From positions 1 through 64,000 of the forward strand of contig NZ_JOFS01000031.1 of assembly GCF_000719285.1 (NCBI RefSeq): 64,000 bases of DNA. The letters are read 5' to 3'. Positions 41,984 to 50,597 of this stretch are shown piece after piece; the first letter of the stretch is position 1; the number at the start of each line of letters is the position of its first letter. The notes under the pieces were generated by a model, which was not told the origin of the DNA, searched no databases, and was given only the letters and a program-made list of their open reading frames with translations. Both the position numbers and the translations under genes were made by a program. The DNA comes from Streptomyces bicolor. Its GTDB lineage: Bacteria; Actinomycetota; Actinomycetes; Streptomycetales; Streptomycetaceae.

Positions 41984-43234
41984 CTAGCAGCCGTCGCAGC
42001 AGTCGCAGTCACAGTCACGGCAGCAGCCCTCGCGCTTCTTACGGGACCACGGGCCCTCGTACTCCTTCGCGCAGCACAGCTTGCAGGTGCAGCACAGCAG
42101 CCAGAACATCCCGCAGCCGGCCCAGAACCCCCGCCGCCCCTTCGGCGGCTGAGGGGCCGGCCCACCGCCGAACCCGCCGAAGTCACCACCGCCGCCACCG
42201 GCACCACCTCCGCCGGGCGCGCCCCCACCGCCGGCGTACGGGTTGTCACCGGCGTACGGATTCCCGCCACCGGCATACGGATTCTGCGGCACCCCGTACG
42301 GCCCCTGGCCCTGACCTTGCCCCTGCTGTGGCTGCCCATAGGGCCCGGGCTGATGGGACCCATGGGACGCACACGTCGGCACCGTGCCGAACGCCCGGTC
42401 CACCGAGCGCCGCAGCTCGTGCACCAGCAGCAGATGGGCGAGCTTGGCGTCGGCGAACTCGACCTCACGCAGCGCCAGCCGGACCCCGTGCACGGCGTCG
42501 TCGGCGAGCCGCCGCGCCTCGGCGAGCGAGGTCCCGGTCGCACTCAGCGGGTTCCACGCACCCGACTGGGCGTCGGCCGCCCGGTCCTCCACGGCGTCCA
42601 GGAGGTGCGCCAGCCGTCCGAAGAGGCGCCCGGCCTCGGCGAGCGGCTCGGCGTTGTGCGGCCGTCCGGCCAAGATCGCGGTGTGGGCGAAGGCGGCGGC
42701 GGTCGCCGTCTCGGTCGGCTCGGTCACCTCGAGGATCGACGTCCCGATCCCGGCCAGCACCTCGATGCCGACCTGCCGGTCCACGGCGTCGACGAGTACG
42801 GCGGTGTCGAACCCGACGGCCGAGCCGCTGCGGGCACCCGCCGCACCCCAGCCCGCGGCCACCCGGCGCGCGGCGAGCGCCACGGGCTTGCGGGCCAGCA
42901 GCCCGTCGCCGTCGGCCACATGGTCACGCACCTTGGCCGAGGCGAGTACCAGCGAGACGGCGGCGGCGAGCCGAGCGCCCTCGCCCTGGGCGACGGACGC
43001 GGTGCGCATCCCGCGCAACGGGCACGGTCCCGCCGTACGCCGTAGTTCGCCGCCCTGCTCGGCCTGAGCCTCCGTCAGAACGGAGATGAGGAGCCCGTCG
43101 TAGTTCGTCACGATCCGCGCGAACTGACCGTGGTCCCCGCGCAAGGAGAGGCAAAGCCCGCACAAATGCGCCAACCATTGGTCGGCGAGCTTCTCTCCGA
43201 GCCGATGACGACAGGGCCGGACGATTCCGAACAC
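41984..43234 (-). CDS. DUF5685 protein with Cys-rich C-terminus
   Basis: 416 residues. The N-terminal 270 residues are helical and begin 'VFGIVRPCRHRLGEKL'; 'HLCGLCLSLRGDHGQ' and 'AGPCPLRGMRT' place Cys residues as in DUF5685. A Gly/Pro/Gln/Tyr-rich low-complexity stretch (NPYAGGGNPYAGDNPYAGG repeats) leads to a C-terminal tail with 14 or more Cys, 'CGMFWLLCCTCKLCCAKEY' and 'GCCRDCDCDCCDGC'. The tail could bind zinc or copper, or be acylated and sit at the membrane. GTG start with GGGGGAAC upstream. Function unknown; 'regulatory' labels on homologues are not evidence. Confidence 0.8.
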   Translation of the reverse strand: MFGIVRPCRHRLGEKLADQWLAHLCGLCLSLRGDHGQFARIVTNYDGLLISVLTEAQAEQGGELRRTAGPCPLRGMRTASVAQGEGARLAAAVSLVLASAKVRDHVADGDGLLARKPVALAARRVAAGWGAAGARSGSAVGFDTAVLVDAVDRQVGIEVLAGIGTSILEVTEPTETATAAAFAHTAILAGRPHNAEPLAEAGRLFGRLAHLLDAVEDRAADAQSGAWNPLSATGTSLAEARRLADDAVHGVRLALREVEFADAKLAHLLLVHELRRSVDRAFGTVPTCASHGSHQPGPYGQPQQGQGQGQGPYGVPQNPYAGGGNPYAGDNPYAGGGGAPGGGGAGGGGGDFGGFGGGPAPQPPKGRRGFWAGCGMFWLLCCTCKLCCAKEYEGPWSRKKREGCCRDCDCDCCDGC

Positions 43235-43560
43235 GACGTTCCCCCGAGGTTCTTACAACGTGGCCAAGACGCTGAGCTGCCGCATCGTACCGACCGGAGT
43301 ACCGATCGCGACTCCCGGCTCGTTCACCCGGACGCACCCCGCATCACCCATACGCCGCGAAGAATCATATTTCACTCCCAGTCAGCAGCCGTACGTGGCA
43401 TGCCCCTTGGGGGACACGGGCTCTCGACGGATTCGCTGTGCACCAGTACCGTCACAAACCCCCCGCGCGGCGTCTATCCACTTGGCACGACGTCCGCATC
43501 ATGGATGACCATAGGGATGCGGAAGGAAAGAAAGAAAGAACGCTGTGAGAGGAGGCGTCC
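43235..43560. other. 326-bp divergent gap before sepF
   Basis: Carries promoters for DUF5685 and sepF. A GAAA microsatellite (43519-43535, AAGGAAAGAAAGAAAGAA) precedes the sepF ribosome site; it is unusual in such GC-rich DNA. No gene found. Confidence 0.4.
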
Positions 43561-43998
43561 ATGGGATCGGTACGCAAGGCGAGTGCCTGGCTGGGCCTCG
43601 TTGACGACAACGATGACGAGCGTTACTACGACGACGACTACTCCGAAGGGACCGAGCCCGGGGACGCCTGGGTCACCGACCCGAGGGTCAAGGTGGCCTC
43701 GGACGTGGCCGAGGAGAAGGGCCGCCGTATCGGCACGGTCACCCCGGACAGCTTCCGGGACGCCCGCGCCATCGGCGAGCTGTTCCGGGACGGGGTCCCG
43801 GTCATCATGAACCTCACGGCCATGGAGCCCGCCGACGCCAAGCGCGTCGTCGACTTCGCGGCGGGGCTCATCTTCGGTCTGCGCGGTTCGATCGACCGCG
43901 TGTCCAACCGTGTGTTCCTGCTGACCCCGGCCGACACGGAGATCATCAGCGGCGAGCGCGCGCCGCACCGCGAGGACGGCTTCTACAACCAGAGCTGA
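43561..43998 (+). CDS. SepF-family cell-division protein (paralogue)
   Basis: 145 residues. An acidic linker ('[16 protein letters not shown]') leads to the SepF core: '[27 protein letters not shown]', '[23 protein letters not shown]' and 'VFLLTP'. SepF polymerises, binds membranes and links FtsZ to them. The first helix ('[15 protein letters not shown]') fits the membrane-binding N-terminus. It is shorter than the main SepF of Streptomyces and not next to ftsZ; position suggests the SepF2 group. AGGAGG lies six bases before the ATG. Confidence 0.9.
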   Translation: MGSVRKASAWLGLVDDNDDERYYDDDYSEGTEPGDAWVTDPRVKVASDVAEEKGRRIGTVTPDSFRDARAIGELFRDGVPVIMNLTAMEPADAKRVVDFAAGLIFGLRGSIDRVSNRVFLLTPADTEIISGERAPHREDGFYNQS

Positions 43999-44023
43999 GG
44001 CAGGGCCGCTCACCGGCCCTGCC
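43999..44023. terminator. hairpin between sepF and acyl-CoA dehydrogenase
   Basis: GGCAGGGCCG (43999-44008) pairs perfectly with CGGCCCTGCC (44014-44023), 5-nt loop, shared by convergent genes. Confidence 0.8.
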
Positions 44024-44039
44024 CCCCGTCTGGTGGGGT

Positions 44040-45230
44040 TCAGCGGAAGGCGTCGAGTCCGGTGAGCGCCTTGCCCAGCACGAGCTGGTGCATCTCGACG
44101 GTGCCCTCGTAGGTGAGCACCGATTCGAGGTTGGTGGCGTGCCGCATCACGGGGTATTCGAGCGAGATCCCGTTGGCACCGAGAATCGTCCGCGCCGTAC
44201 GGCAGATGTCGATGGCCTCACGGACGTTGTTGAGCTTGCCGAAGCTGACCTGCTCGGGACGCAGGCGGCCGGCGTCCATGCGCCGCCCCAGATGGTGGGC
44301 GAGCAGAATCCCCTTGTGCAGTTCGAGCGCCATGTCGGCGAGCTTGGCCTGGGTGAGCTGGAAGCCCCCGATCGGCCGGCCGAACTGCTCCCGCGTCTTC
44401 GCGTAGTCGACAGCGGCCTCGAAACAGGACCGCGCCGCACCCATGGCACCCCACACGATCCCGTACCGGGCGTGCGAAAGACAGCTGAGCGGCCCCTTGA
44501 GCCCGACGACCTCCGGGAGCACGGCGTCAGCGGGCAGCCGTACGTCATCCAGGACCAGTTCACTCGTGACGGAGGCGCGCAGCGACAGCTTGTGCTTGAT
44601 CTCGGGAGCGGAGAACCCGGCGCTGTCGGCAGGCACCACGAACCCCCGGATCCCCTCCTCCGTCTGCGCCCACACGACGGCGACCCCGGCCACGGAGCCG
44701 TTGGTGATCCACATCTTCCGCCCGCTGAGCACCCAGTCCGAGCCGTCCCGCTTGGCATACGTCCGCATGGAGCCCGGGTCCGACCCGTGATCGGGCTCGG
44801 TCAGGCCGAAGCACCCGATGACCTCACCGGCGGCCATACGGGGCAACCACTCCTGCTTCTGCTCCTCACTCCCGAACCGATGAATCGCGTACATGGCAAG
44901 GGAGCCCTGCACGGAGACAAGGGACCGAATCCCGGAGTCGGCGGCCTCCAGCTCCAGACAGGCCAGCCCGTACTGCACGGCGGAGGCCCCGGCGCACCCG
45001 TACCCACTGAGCGACATCCCGAGGGCACCGATCTCCCCGAGCTCCCGGGCAAGCTCACGAATCCCCGGCAGCTCGCCCTTCTCGTACCACTCGGCGACAT
45101 ACGGCACGACCCGATCCGCCGCCCACTCCCGCACGGTGCCCCTGATGTCCAGGTCCTCGGGCTCCAGGAGGTCGTCGATGCCGAGGGGGTCGGCGGGGTC
45201 GAACGGGGGCAGTTTCGAGGACGCGGACAT
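44040..45230 (-). CDS. gcdH: glutaryl-CoA dehydrogenase-type acyl-CoA dehydrogenase
   Basis: 396 residues with the full acyl-CoA dehydrogenase fold: 'GCFGLTEPDHGSDPGSM' (flavin/substrate loop), 'WVLSGRKMWITNG', 'TREQFGRPIGGFQLTQAKLADM', and the catalytic Glu in 'LTYEGTVEMHQLVLGKALTG'. The overall sequence is closest to glutaryl-CoA dehydrogenase, which oxidises and decarboxylates glutaryl-CoA to crotonyl-CoA in lysine and aromatic breakdown. GGAGGG precedes the ATG. No other pathway genes are adjacent. A perfect palindrome just upstream suggests a TetR-type repressor. Assignment to another short-chain substrate remains possible. Confidence 0.85.
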   Translation of the reverse strand: MSASSKLPPFDPADPLGIDDLLEPEDLDIRGTVREWAADRVVPYVAEWYEKGELPGIRELARELGEIGALGMSLSGYGCAGASAVQYGLACLELEAADSGIRSLVSVQGSLAMYAIHRFGSEEQKQEWLPRMAAGEVIGCFGLTEPDHGSDPGSMRTYAKRDGSDWVLSGRKMWITNGSVAGVAVVWAQTEEGIRGFVVPADSAGFSAPEIKHKLSLRASVTSELVLDDVRLPADAVLPEVVGLKGPLSCLSHARYGIVWGAMGAARSCFEAAVDYAKTREQFGRPIGGFQLTQAKLADMALELHKGILLAHHLGRRMDAGRLRPEQVSFGKLNNVREAIDICRTARTILGANGISLEYPVMRHATNLESVLTYEGTVEMHQLVLGKALTGLDAFR

Positions 45231-45255
45231 GGGAGACCCTCCGGCAACGACTAAA

Positions 45256-45270
45256 ACTAGCGCCGCTAGT
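45256..45270. promoter_or_regulatory. palindromic operator upstream of gcdH
   Basis: ACTAGCGCCGCTAGT has perfect 7-bp arms around one base, 26 bp before the gcdH start. It resembles TetR-family operators such as those controlling acyl-CoA genes; no regulator gene is adjacent. Confidence 0.55.
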
Positions 45271-45311
45271 CACGACTGTGCCGCCGACGCTACGACGCGG
45301 GGTCGCGAACG

Positions 45312-45378
45312 TCCAGTACCGGCTGTCACGGACTTCCAGCACTGGCTGTCGCGGAGGGGCAGCACCGACTGTCAGGGA
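45312..45378. repeat. three imperfect tandem units, 23-bp period
   Basis: TCCAGTACCGGCTGTCACGGA, TCCAGCACTGGCTGTCGCGGA and GGCAGCACCGACTGTCAGGGA start at 45312, 45335 and 45358 (each read here as 21 bases, differing at 3-5 positions). They lie upstream of gcdH beyond the palindrome. Confidence 0.6.
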
Positions 45379-45511
45379 GAGGCAGCCCGGCGATCGCGGC
45401 CGAGCAAGGCGACCCACTCACCGCAAGCCGCCAACGGCGAGCACCCCCACAGGAGACGTCCACCCATCAACGAACTGGAAACGGGTGGTGCGTGGGCGGG
45501 AGAAGGCCTGG

Positions 45512-47113
45512 TCAAGCAGAGACGCGGGACTCCGCGACTTCCCTGGGCTTGGGCAACTCCACAGCCTCCGCGGCCTCACACTGCATGACCCGCGGCAACC
45601 GCAACGCCATCACCGCCCCGAGCAGCAACAACCCCGCACTCACCAGCAACGTCACATGCAGCCCGTGCACGAACGAGTCCCGAGCCGCATTCCGCAGGGC
45701 AACCCCCGCCGGCCCGCCCAGCTGCGCGGCAACCTCGTAAGCCTCACCCAACGAGTGCGAAGCCGCAGTGGACGCCGACGCCGGAACACCCGACACGGTC
45801 TCCAGCGCGGGCGCATACGCCGCGTTCATCACGCTGCCCAGCAACGCGATCCCGATCCCGGCGCCCAGCTGGTACGACGTCTCCCCGACCGCCGCCGCCC
45901 CACCGGCCTGCTCCTGCGGAGCCTCGCTCAGCATCGACTCGTACGCCCCGAAGAGGGTCGTCTCCAGCCCGAACCCGAGCAGCACGAAACCGGACACCAT
46001 CAGCGCGGAGTTGTCCGCCCGCCCCATCGCCGTGAGCAGCACGACCGCACCGGCCGTCAGGCAGAACCCGAAGCACACCATGCTGCGCGGCCCGAACCGC
46101 CGCAGCATCCGCGCCCCCGCCAGCCCCGCCGCCATCGCGGCGAAGGTCAGCGGCAGCAGCCGTAGCCCCGTCTCCAGCGGCGACAGCTCCAGCACCAACT
46201 GCAGATACTGCGCCGCGATCAGTTCGAGCCCCACCAGCGCGAGCATCGCCAGCACGATGCACCCGACGGACGTACTGAACGCCGGTCGCGCGAACATCTT
46301 GAGGTCCACCAGCGGATACGCCCGCCGCCGCTGCCGTCGCACGAAGAGCACCAGCATTGCCGCACCGATCACCAGCGGCGCCACCGTGAACACGCTGTCC
46401 ACCGGCTCCCCGCCGCCGAGCCGCTTCACGCCCAGCACCACACCGAACAGCCCGGCCGCCGCAAGGAGCGCGCCGATCACGTCCCAGGGGCCCTTGCCGT
46501 CGCCCTTGGACTCGGGCAGCAGAAGCCGTCCCACCGGAAGGCTCACCAGCATCAGCGGGATGTTGACGAGGAAGACCGAGCCCCACCAGAAGTGCTCCAG
46601 GAGGAAGCCGCCGAGCAGCGGCCCGACCGCGGCGCCCACGGCGGCCACGGCGCTCCAGATGCCGATCGCGAGGGCGCGCTCGCGCCGGTCGGGGAAGACC
46701 TGGCGCAGGATCGACAGCGTCGCGGGCATGATCATCGCGCCGCCGACGCCGAGCAGGGCGCGGGCCAGGATCAGCACCTGCGGGTCGTGTGCGAGGGCCG
46801 CGAGGCCGGAGGCGATGCCGAAGAGGCCGTATCCGAGGAGCAGGACTCTTCTGCGGCCCACCCGGTCGCCGAGCGTGCCGAAGAGGATCAGCAGCGAGGC
46901 GCAGACCAGCGGGTAGATGTCGACGATCCAGAGCAGTTCTATCGCGCCGGGCCGGAGGTCCTCGGTGACGGCGGGCACCGCCACGTGCAGCACGGTCGCG
47001 TCGACGGCGACGAGGAGCAGGCTGACGCAGAGGACGACGAGGACGACCCAGCGGTTGGCACCGGCCCCGGCCGCCCGACGGCGCAGCGCAGCGGCCGTGG
47101 TCGTCCCGGACAT
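45512..47113 (-). CDS. MFS drug exporter, DHA2 (14-helix) family
   Basis: 533-residue proton antiporter of the EmrB/QacA type. 'VVLCVSLLLVAVDATVLHVAVPAV' is helix 1 with the DHA2 motif D1 (Asp in LLVAVDATVL), 'GTLGDRVGRRRVLL' is motif A, and 'GVGGAMIMPATLSILRQVF' covers motif B/C. About 14 hydrophobic helices are visible. GGGAGG lies seven bases before the ATG; the longer open frame has no ribosome site. No TetR gene flanks it. The substrate may be a toxic or self-made compound, which sequence alone does not show. Confidence 0.9.
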   Translation of the reverse strand: MSGTTTAAALRRRAAGAGANRWVVLVVLCVSLLLVAVDATVLHVAVPAVTEDLRPGAIELLWIVDIYPLVCASLLILFGTLGDRVGRRRVLLLGYGLFGIASGLAALAHDPQVLILARALLGVGGAMIMPATLSILRQVFPDRRERALAIGIWSAVAAVGAAVGPLLGGFLLEHFWWGSVFLVNIPLMLVSLPVGRLLLPESKGDGKGPWDVIGALLAAAGLFGVVLGVKRLGGGEPVDSVFTVAPLVIGAAMLVLFVRRQRRRAYPLVDLKMFARPAFSTSVGCIVLAMLALVGLELIAAQYLQLVLELSPLETGLRLLPLTFAAMAAGLAGARMLRRFGPRSMVCFGFCLTAGAVVLLTAMGRADNSALMVSGFVLLGFGLETTLFGAYESMLSEAPQEQAGGAAAVGETSYQLGAGIGIALLGSVMNAAYAPALETVSGVPASASTAASHSLGEAYEVAAQLGGPAGVALRNAARDSFVHGLHVTLLVSAGLLLLGAVMALRLPRVMQCEAAEAVELPKPREVAESRVSA

Positions 47114-47373
47114 GTACGTACCTCCCAGTGTTTCCTCTCCCTCGGCGGGCTCACGGGGTGGGGACTCCCCGTGACTCGGCCGGAGAGGAGCGGTGGTCTC
47201 CGGCCCGCGCAACGAAGGGCGAGTGACTCGTCAGGTTACGCGAGTTCCGGTCGGCGCCCAGTGGCGGACCTCTCAGACCACGCACAGAACGCGTGTGGCG
47301 TACGCCACTCCCCTCCTGTATGACCACGTCCCGGCGGTCGGTGCGGTTCGGCCCCCCGTCGATAATCGAGCCC

Positions 47374-48564
47374 GTGACCGATCTTGACACGCGCATGGCA
47401 CCGGCCCGTTCGTCGCCCCTGCGCCGCGCTGCCCCGGCCCTCCTCGGCTACGCGGCCGTGCGCGCCCTGGGCCTGCTCACCCTGGCCCTGTGGAGCGCGG
47501 CGCGCGACAAGAGCGCGTACACCTTGCTGACGGCCCGCTGGGACGCGCTGTGGTACACGAGGGTCGCGGAGCTGGGCTACGGCTACGAGGTACGCCTGCC
47601 GAACGGCGACGTGCACTCGAACCTGGCCTTCTTCCCCCTCCTGCCCTGGCTGGAGCGGCTCGGCGCGACACTGACCCCGCTGTCGTACGCCGACGCGGGC
47701 TTCGCGGTGAGCCTGCTCGCCTCGTTGGCGGCGGCCTGGGGGATCTTCGCGGTCGCCGATCACCTGTACGGCGGTCGGGCGGGGGTGTGCGCCGTACTGC
47801 TGTGGGCGGTGCTCCCGGTCGGGATCGTGCAGTCGATGGCGTACAGCGAGTCGCTCTTCACCGCGCTCGCCGCCTGGTCGCTGTACGCCGTCCTGACCGG
47901 CCGCTGGCCGACGGCGGGCACCCTGGCCCTGCTGGCGGGCCTGACCCGCCCGGTGGGGATCGCCGTCGTCGCGGCGGTGTGGGCGGCGGGCCTCGCCTCT
48001 TTCGCGCGAGACCGAAGTGACTCTTCCGTGCGAGACCGAAGCAACCCGGGGCCGCACGGCACACGGCGCGCGACACGCGCCCTCGGCATGCTTCTCGCCC
48101 CCCTCGGCACCACCGGCTACGTCCTCTGGGTCGGCCACCGCACCGGAAAGGGCCCCCTCGGGTATCTCGACGTCCAGGCCGGCTGGCGCAACGGCTTCGA
48201 CGGCGGCTACGCCTTCGCCCGGTTCGTCGCCGACAAGTTCACGTCGTTTCCGTCCGCCCTGGCGGGGGTCGGTCTGATCGTCGGGGTCGGGCTGGTGGTG
48301 TGGCTGTACGTCGTCTGTGTACGGCAGCGCCAGCCCCTCCCGCTCCTGGTGTACGGGGGTGTCGTCACCGCGCTCGCCCTGTGCGCGTCGAGCTACTTCG
48401 GCTCGAAACCGCGCCTGCTGCTGCCCGCCTTCCCTCTACTGCTGCCCCTCGCGCTGTCCCTGGCCCGGCTGCGTACGCCCAGGTCGGCGGCGGTGCTGGC
48501 CGGGGTCGCGACGGCCTCGGCGGTGTACGGGGCGTTCTGGCTGAACGGCTCCGGTCCGCCGTGA
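47374..48564 (+). CDS. GT-C mannosyltransferase-like membrane protein (PIG-V/PMT group)
   Basis: 396 residues, about ten membrane helices. 'TARWDALWYTRVAELGYGYE' matches the WDxxWY motif of PIG-V-like mannosyltransferases, with the catalytic Asp in the first outer loop; 'FFPLLPWLERL' and 'SYFGSKPRLLLPAFPLLLPLALSL' follow the same family. It should transfer mannose from a polyprenyl-phosphate carrier on the outer face. GTG at 47374 is chosen (VTDLDTRMAPARS); an ATG seven codons later is possible. A small internal duplication (CGAGACCGAAG twice, 48007-48041) encodes ARDRSDSSVRDRS. Confidence 0.75.
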   Translation: MTDLDTRMAPARSSPLRRAAPALLGYAAVRALGLLTLALWSAARDKSAYTLLTARWDALWYTRVAELGYGYEVRLPNGDVHSNLAFFPLLPWLERLGATLTPLSYADAGFAVSLLASLAAAWGIFAVADHLYGGRAGVCAVLLWAVLPVGIVQSMAYSESLFTALAAWSLYAVLTGRWPTAGTLALLAGLTRPVGIAVVAAVWAAGLASFARDRSDSSVRDRSNPGPHGTRRATRALGMLLAPLGTTGYVLWVGHRTGKGPLGYLDVQAGWRNGFDGGYAFARFVADKFTSFPSALAGVGLIVGVGLVVWLYVVCVRQRQPLPLLVYGGVVTALALCASSYFGSKPRLLLPAFPLLLPLALSLARLRTPRSAAVLAGVATASAVYGAFWLNGSGPP

Positions 48565-48802
48565 CCGGCTCCCGGCCGTCGATGAGCGCCCGGCGAATTG
48601 CAACCCAGCATTCGGTGAACGAATTCATAAGCGGAGAAAAACCGCCCATCTGAATGATCGAAGAAAATGAAGGGTTCACCGTCCGAGGATTGTGGATTCC
48701 GAGAAAACAAACCTCTCTCTGAGAGGAATCCCACATCACATCGTCATCACAAACCGGCGGTATCGCACGGGAACAGAGCTCACTCGCTGTAACGTCGATT
48801 GG

Positions 48803-49828
48803 GTGCGTACCGAACGAACCCTCACCCGTCTGGACCGGGTGTTCGCCAGGCTGGACCGGGAACCGGAACGTCCGGCACACATCGATGTGCCGAGGATGAG
48901 CCGGCACCGGATCGTGCTGTTCGCCTCCACCCTGGCCTTCTATGTGGCGATCGTCTGGGCCGTCGTCATCACGTCGTGGCTGGTCCGGCTGGACTGGCAG
49001 GTCATGTTCTTCCGGCCGTACCAGCAGTGGGCGGAGATCCACGCGTTCGTCGACTACTACGTGGTGCTCGGCCAGCGCGGCCCGACCGCCGTGATGGTCG
49101 CGGCCTGGCTGGGCTGGCGCTCGTGGCGGCAGCACACGCTGCGGCCGCTGCTGGCGCTCGGTGTCTCACTGCTCCTGCTGAACATCACCGTCGGCGCCGC
49201 CAAGCTCGGCATGGGGCGCCTCGGCCCCCACTACGCCACCTCCATCGGCTCGAACGAGATGTGGCTGGGCGGCGATATATTTCCCAGCGGCCACACCGCC
49301 AACGCCGTGGTGACCTGGGGAATCCTGGCCTATCTGGCCTCGACCCCGAGAGCGCGCCGCTGGCTGTCGGCCCTGTCGGCGGTGACCTCGCTGGGCGTCG
49401 GCCTCGCCACGGTCTACCTCGGTACGCACTGGCTGAGCGATGTGCTGCTCGGCTGGGCCGCGGGCCTGCTGATCCTGCTGGCGCTGCCGTGGTTCGAGCC
49501 GCTGATCGCGCGCTCGGAGACCTGGATCCTGGACCTGCGCGACCGCTGGCGCGCACGTCAGACCGCCCCGGCGCAGCTGCCGCCCGTTCCGGTCGAGGTG
49601 CCGGTGCGGCTCAAGCCGTGCCCGGTCGCGGCCGAGGACGAGGCCGCGGCCCACGAGGCGGCCTCCGTGGCCCACTCACCACGCGCCACGATCCACCTGG
49701 CGCCGGTCCCGCACACGACCCGCTCGGAGCGCACACCGGTCACTCCGGTCGGCAGCCGCCGCCCGCCCCACCCGGACCGCCTGGCACGCGGCGCGGCCCC
49801 GACGGCCCGGCCGCTGACGGGCGGCTGA
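48803..49828 (+). CDS. PAP2-superfamily membrane phosphatase
   Basis: 341 residues. A basic N-terminus leads to six helices bearing the three phosphatase motifs: 'KLGMGRLGPHYA' (KxxxxxR variant), 'FPSGHTANAV' and 'GTHWLSDVLLGWAAG' with the catalytic His. The C-terminal 90 residues are polar, Pro/Ala-rich and probably cytoplasmic. It may dephosphorylate undecaprenyl or phosphatidyl phosphates. GTG at 48803 gives the N-terminus VRTERTLTRLDRVF that I remember from relatives. No ribosome site is visible and a TGTAAC-like -10 lies just ahead, so the message may be leaderless. Confidence 0.8.
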   Translation: MRTERTLTRLDRVFARLDREPERPAHIDVPRMSRHRIVLFASTLAFYVAIVWAVVITSWLVRLDWQVMFFRPYQQWAEIHAFVDYYVVLGQRGPTAVMVAAWLGWRSWRQHTLRPLLALGVSLLLLNITVGAAKLGMGRLGPHYATSIGSNEMWLGGDIFPSGHTANAVVTWGILAYLASTPRARRWLSALSAVTSLGVGLATVYLGTHWLSDVLLGWAAGLLILLALPWFEPLIARSETWILDLRDRWRARQTAPAQLPPVPVEVPVRLKPCPVAAEDEAAAHEAASVAHSPRATIHLAPVPHTTRSERTPVTPVGSRRPPHPDRLARGAAPTARPLTGG

Positions 49829-49880
49829 CCACAGGACCGCAGGACAGCGGGGGTCGGTACGCACGACCGCCCCGCACGAC

Positions 49881-49916
49881 GACGGCCCCGGCTCCTCTCC
49901 AGGAGCCGGGGCCGTC
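49881..49916. terminator. 16-bp perfect hairpin
   Basis: GACGGCCCCGGCTCCT (49881-49896) pairs perfectly with AGGAGCCGGGGCCGTC (49901-49916) with a CTCC loop, between convergent PAP2 and I78 genes. Confidence 0.85.
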
Positions 49917-49935
49917 GCCCGTGACCAGGCCTGCG

Positions 49936-50151
49936 TCAGCCCTTCCAGGCCCGCGCCACCTGGCCATCCTTGACCTCGAAGTTCAGCCGTCCCGAGCGGT
50001 ACTCCATGGTGATGATCGCCCCCGGCGGCAGCGCACGGACCGTCGACCACCCTCGGTCGCGGGCGAGCCGCTCGGCCCGGTCGGCGGCGAGTCCAACATA
50101 GGTGTCCGGGTTGTCCTGGGGTTCGTCAAAGGGTTTCGGAATGGGTGCCAT
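49936..50151 (-). CDS. I78-family peptidase inhibitor-like small protein
   Basis: 71 residues: 'YVGLAADRAERLARDRGWSTVRALPPGAIITMEYRSGRLNFEVKDGQVARAWKG' read in parts matches the I78 pattern (GL-x-AxxA-x-G-x-R, Y-R-x-x-R-L-N-F). Members block serine proteases such as chymotrypsin, but no signal peptide is present, so it probably acts in the cytoplasm or on another target. The usual C-terminal Cys-Gly is replaced by KG. The upstream region carries a degenerate MITE end. Confidence 0.75.
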   Translation of the reverse strand: MAPIPKPFDEPQDNPDTYVGLAADRAERLARDRGWSTVRALPPGAIITMEYRSGRLNFEVKDGQVARAWKG

Positions 50152-50597
50152 GGCGCCACGCTAGGCCCTGTCGGAAGGATCGGGCCAGAGCGGACCGTGA
50201 ACCTTTGTAGCGGCCATCCGGGTCACACGTGCCTCTTGGGTCACGCTTTTGTCACAGGATCACGACATGCGTTTCGGCCACACTTCGTCACACGGACGAG
50301 CGGTTCCATAGGCCTTCCGCAGGCATTCGATCGTAATTTCCGCGTGTCGCGCCGACCCTGCCAATAGCCCGGCGGAAAAGTTCCGGGAGAACTGCCCCCG
50401 AACTCGTTTTCCCCGCCATTCCGCGCCGGCCGCGGGAGCCGGTTCCACACATAAAGCACATGGTTCCGGCACAGAACCCCCGTACGCCCCCTGTCGGAGC
50501 GCTGTCGACGCGAGCATCATGGCGTGAGCTCGCGTCGGCGCGTGCGGCGCGGGATCCAGCGGGCCCGGGGCGCGACGAGCGAAGGGGCGAGCGAGCG
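50152..50597. other. 446-bp gap upstream of ctaD
   Basis: Holds a solitary MITE-like end (50163-50181), then four GTCAC motifs at 50222, 50240, 50251 and 50287 plus ATCAC at 50259. No gene recognised. Probably the control region of ctaD and the I78 gene. Confidence 0.45.
50163..50181. mobile_element. solitary MITE-like terminal repeat
   Basis: AGGCCCTGTCGGAAGGATC differs from the complete element's end (26474) only in a GAA/TTT triplet. No opposite end was found in the following 440 bp, so it is a remnant or solo end. Confidence 0.5.

Noticed and set aside
41231..43045. 604-codon plus-strand frame spanning protease 2 and DUF5685
   Set aside because: Crosses two genes antisense and has shadow-type composition.
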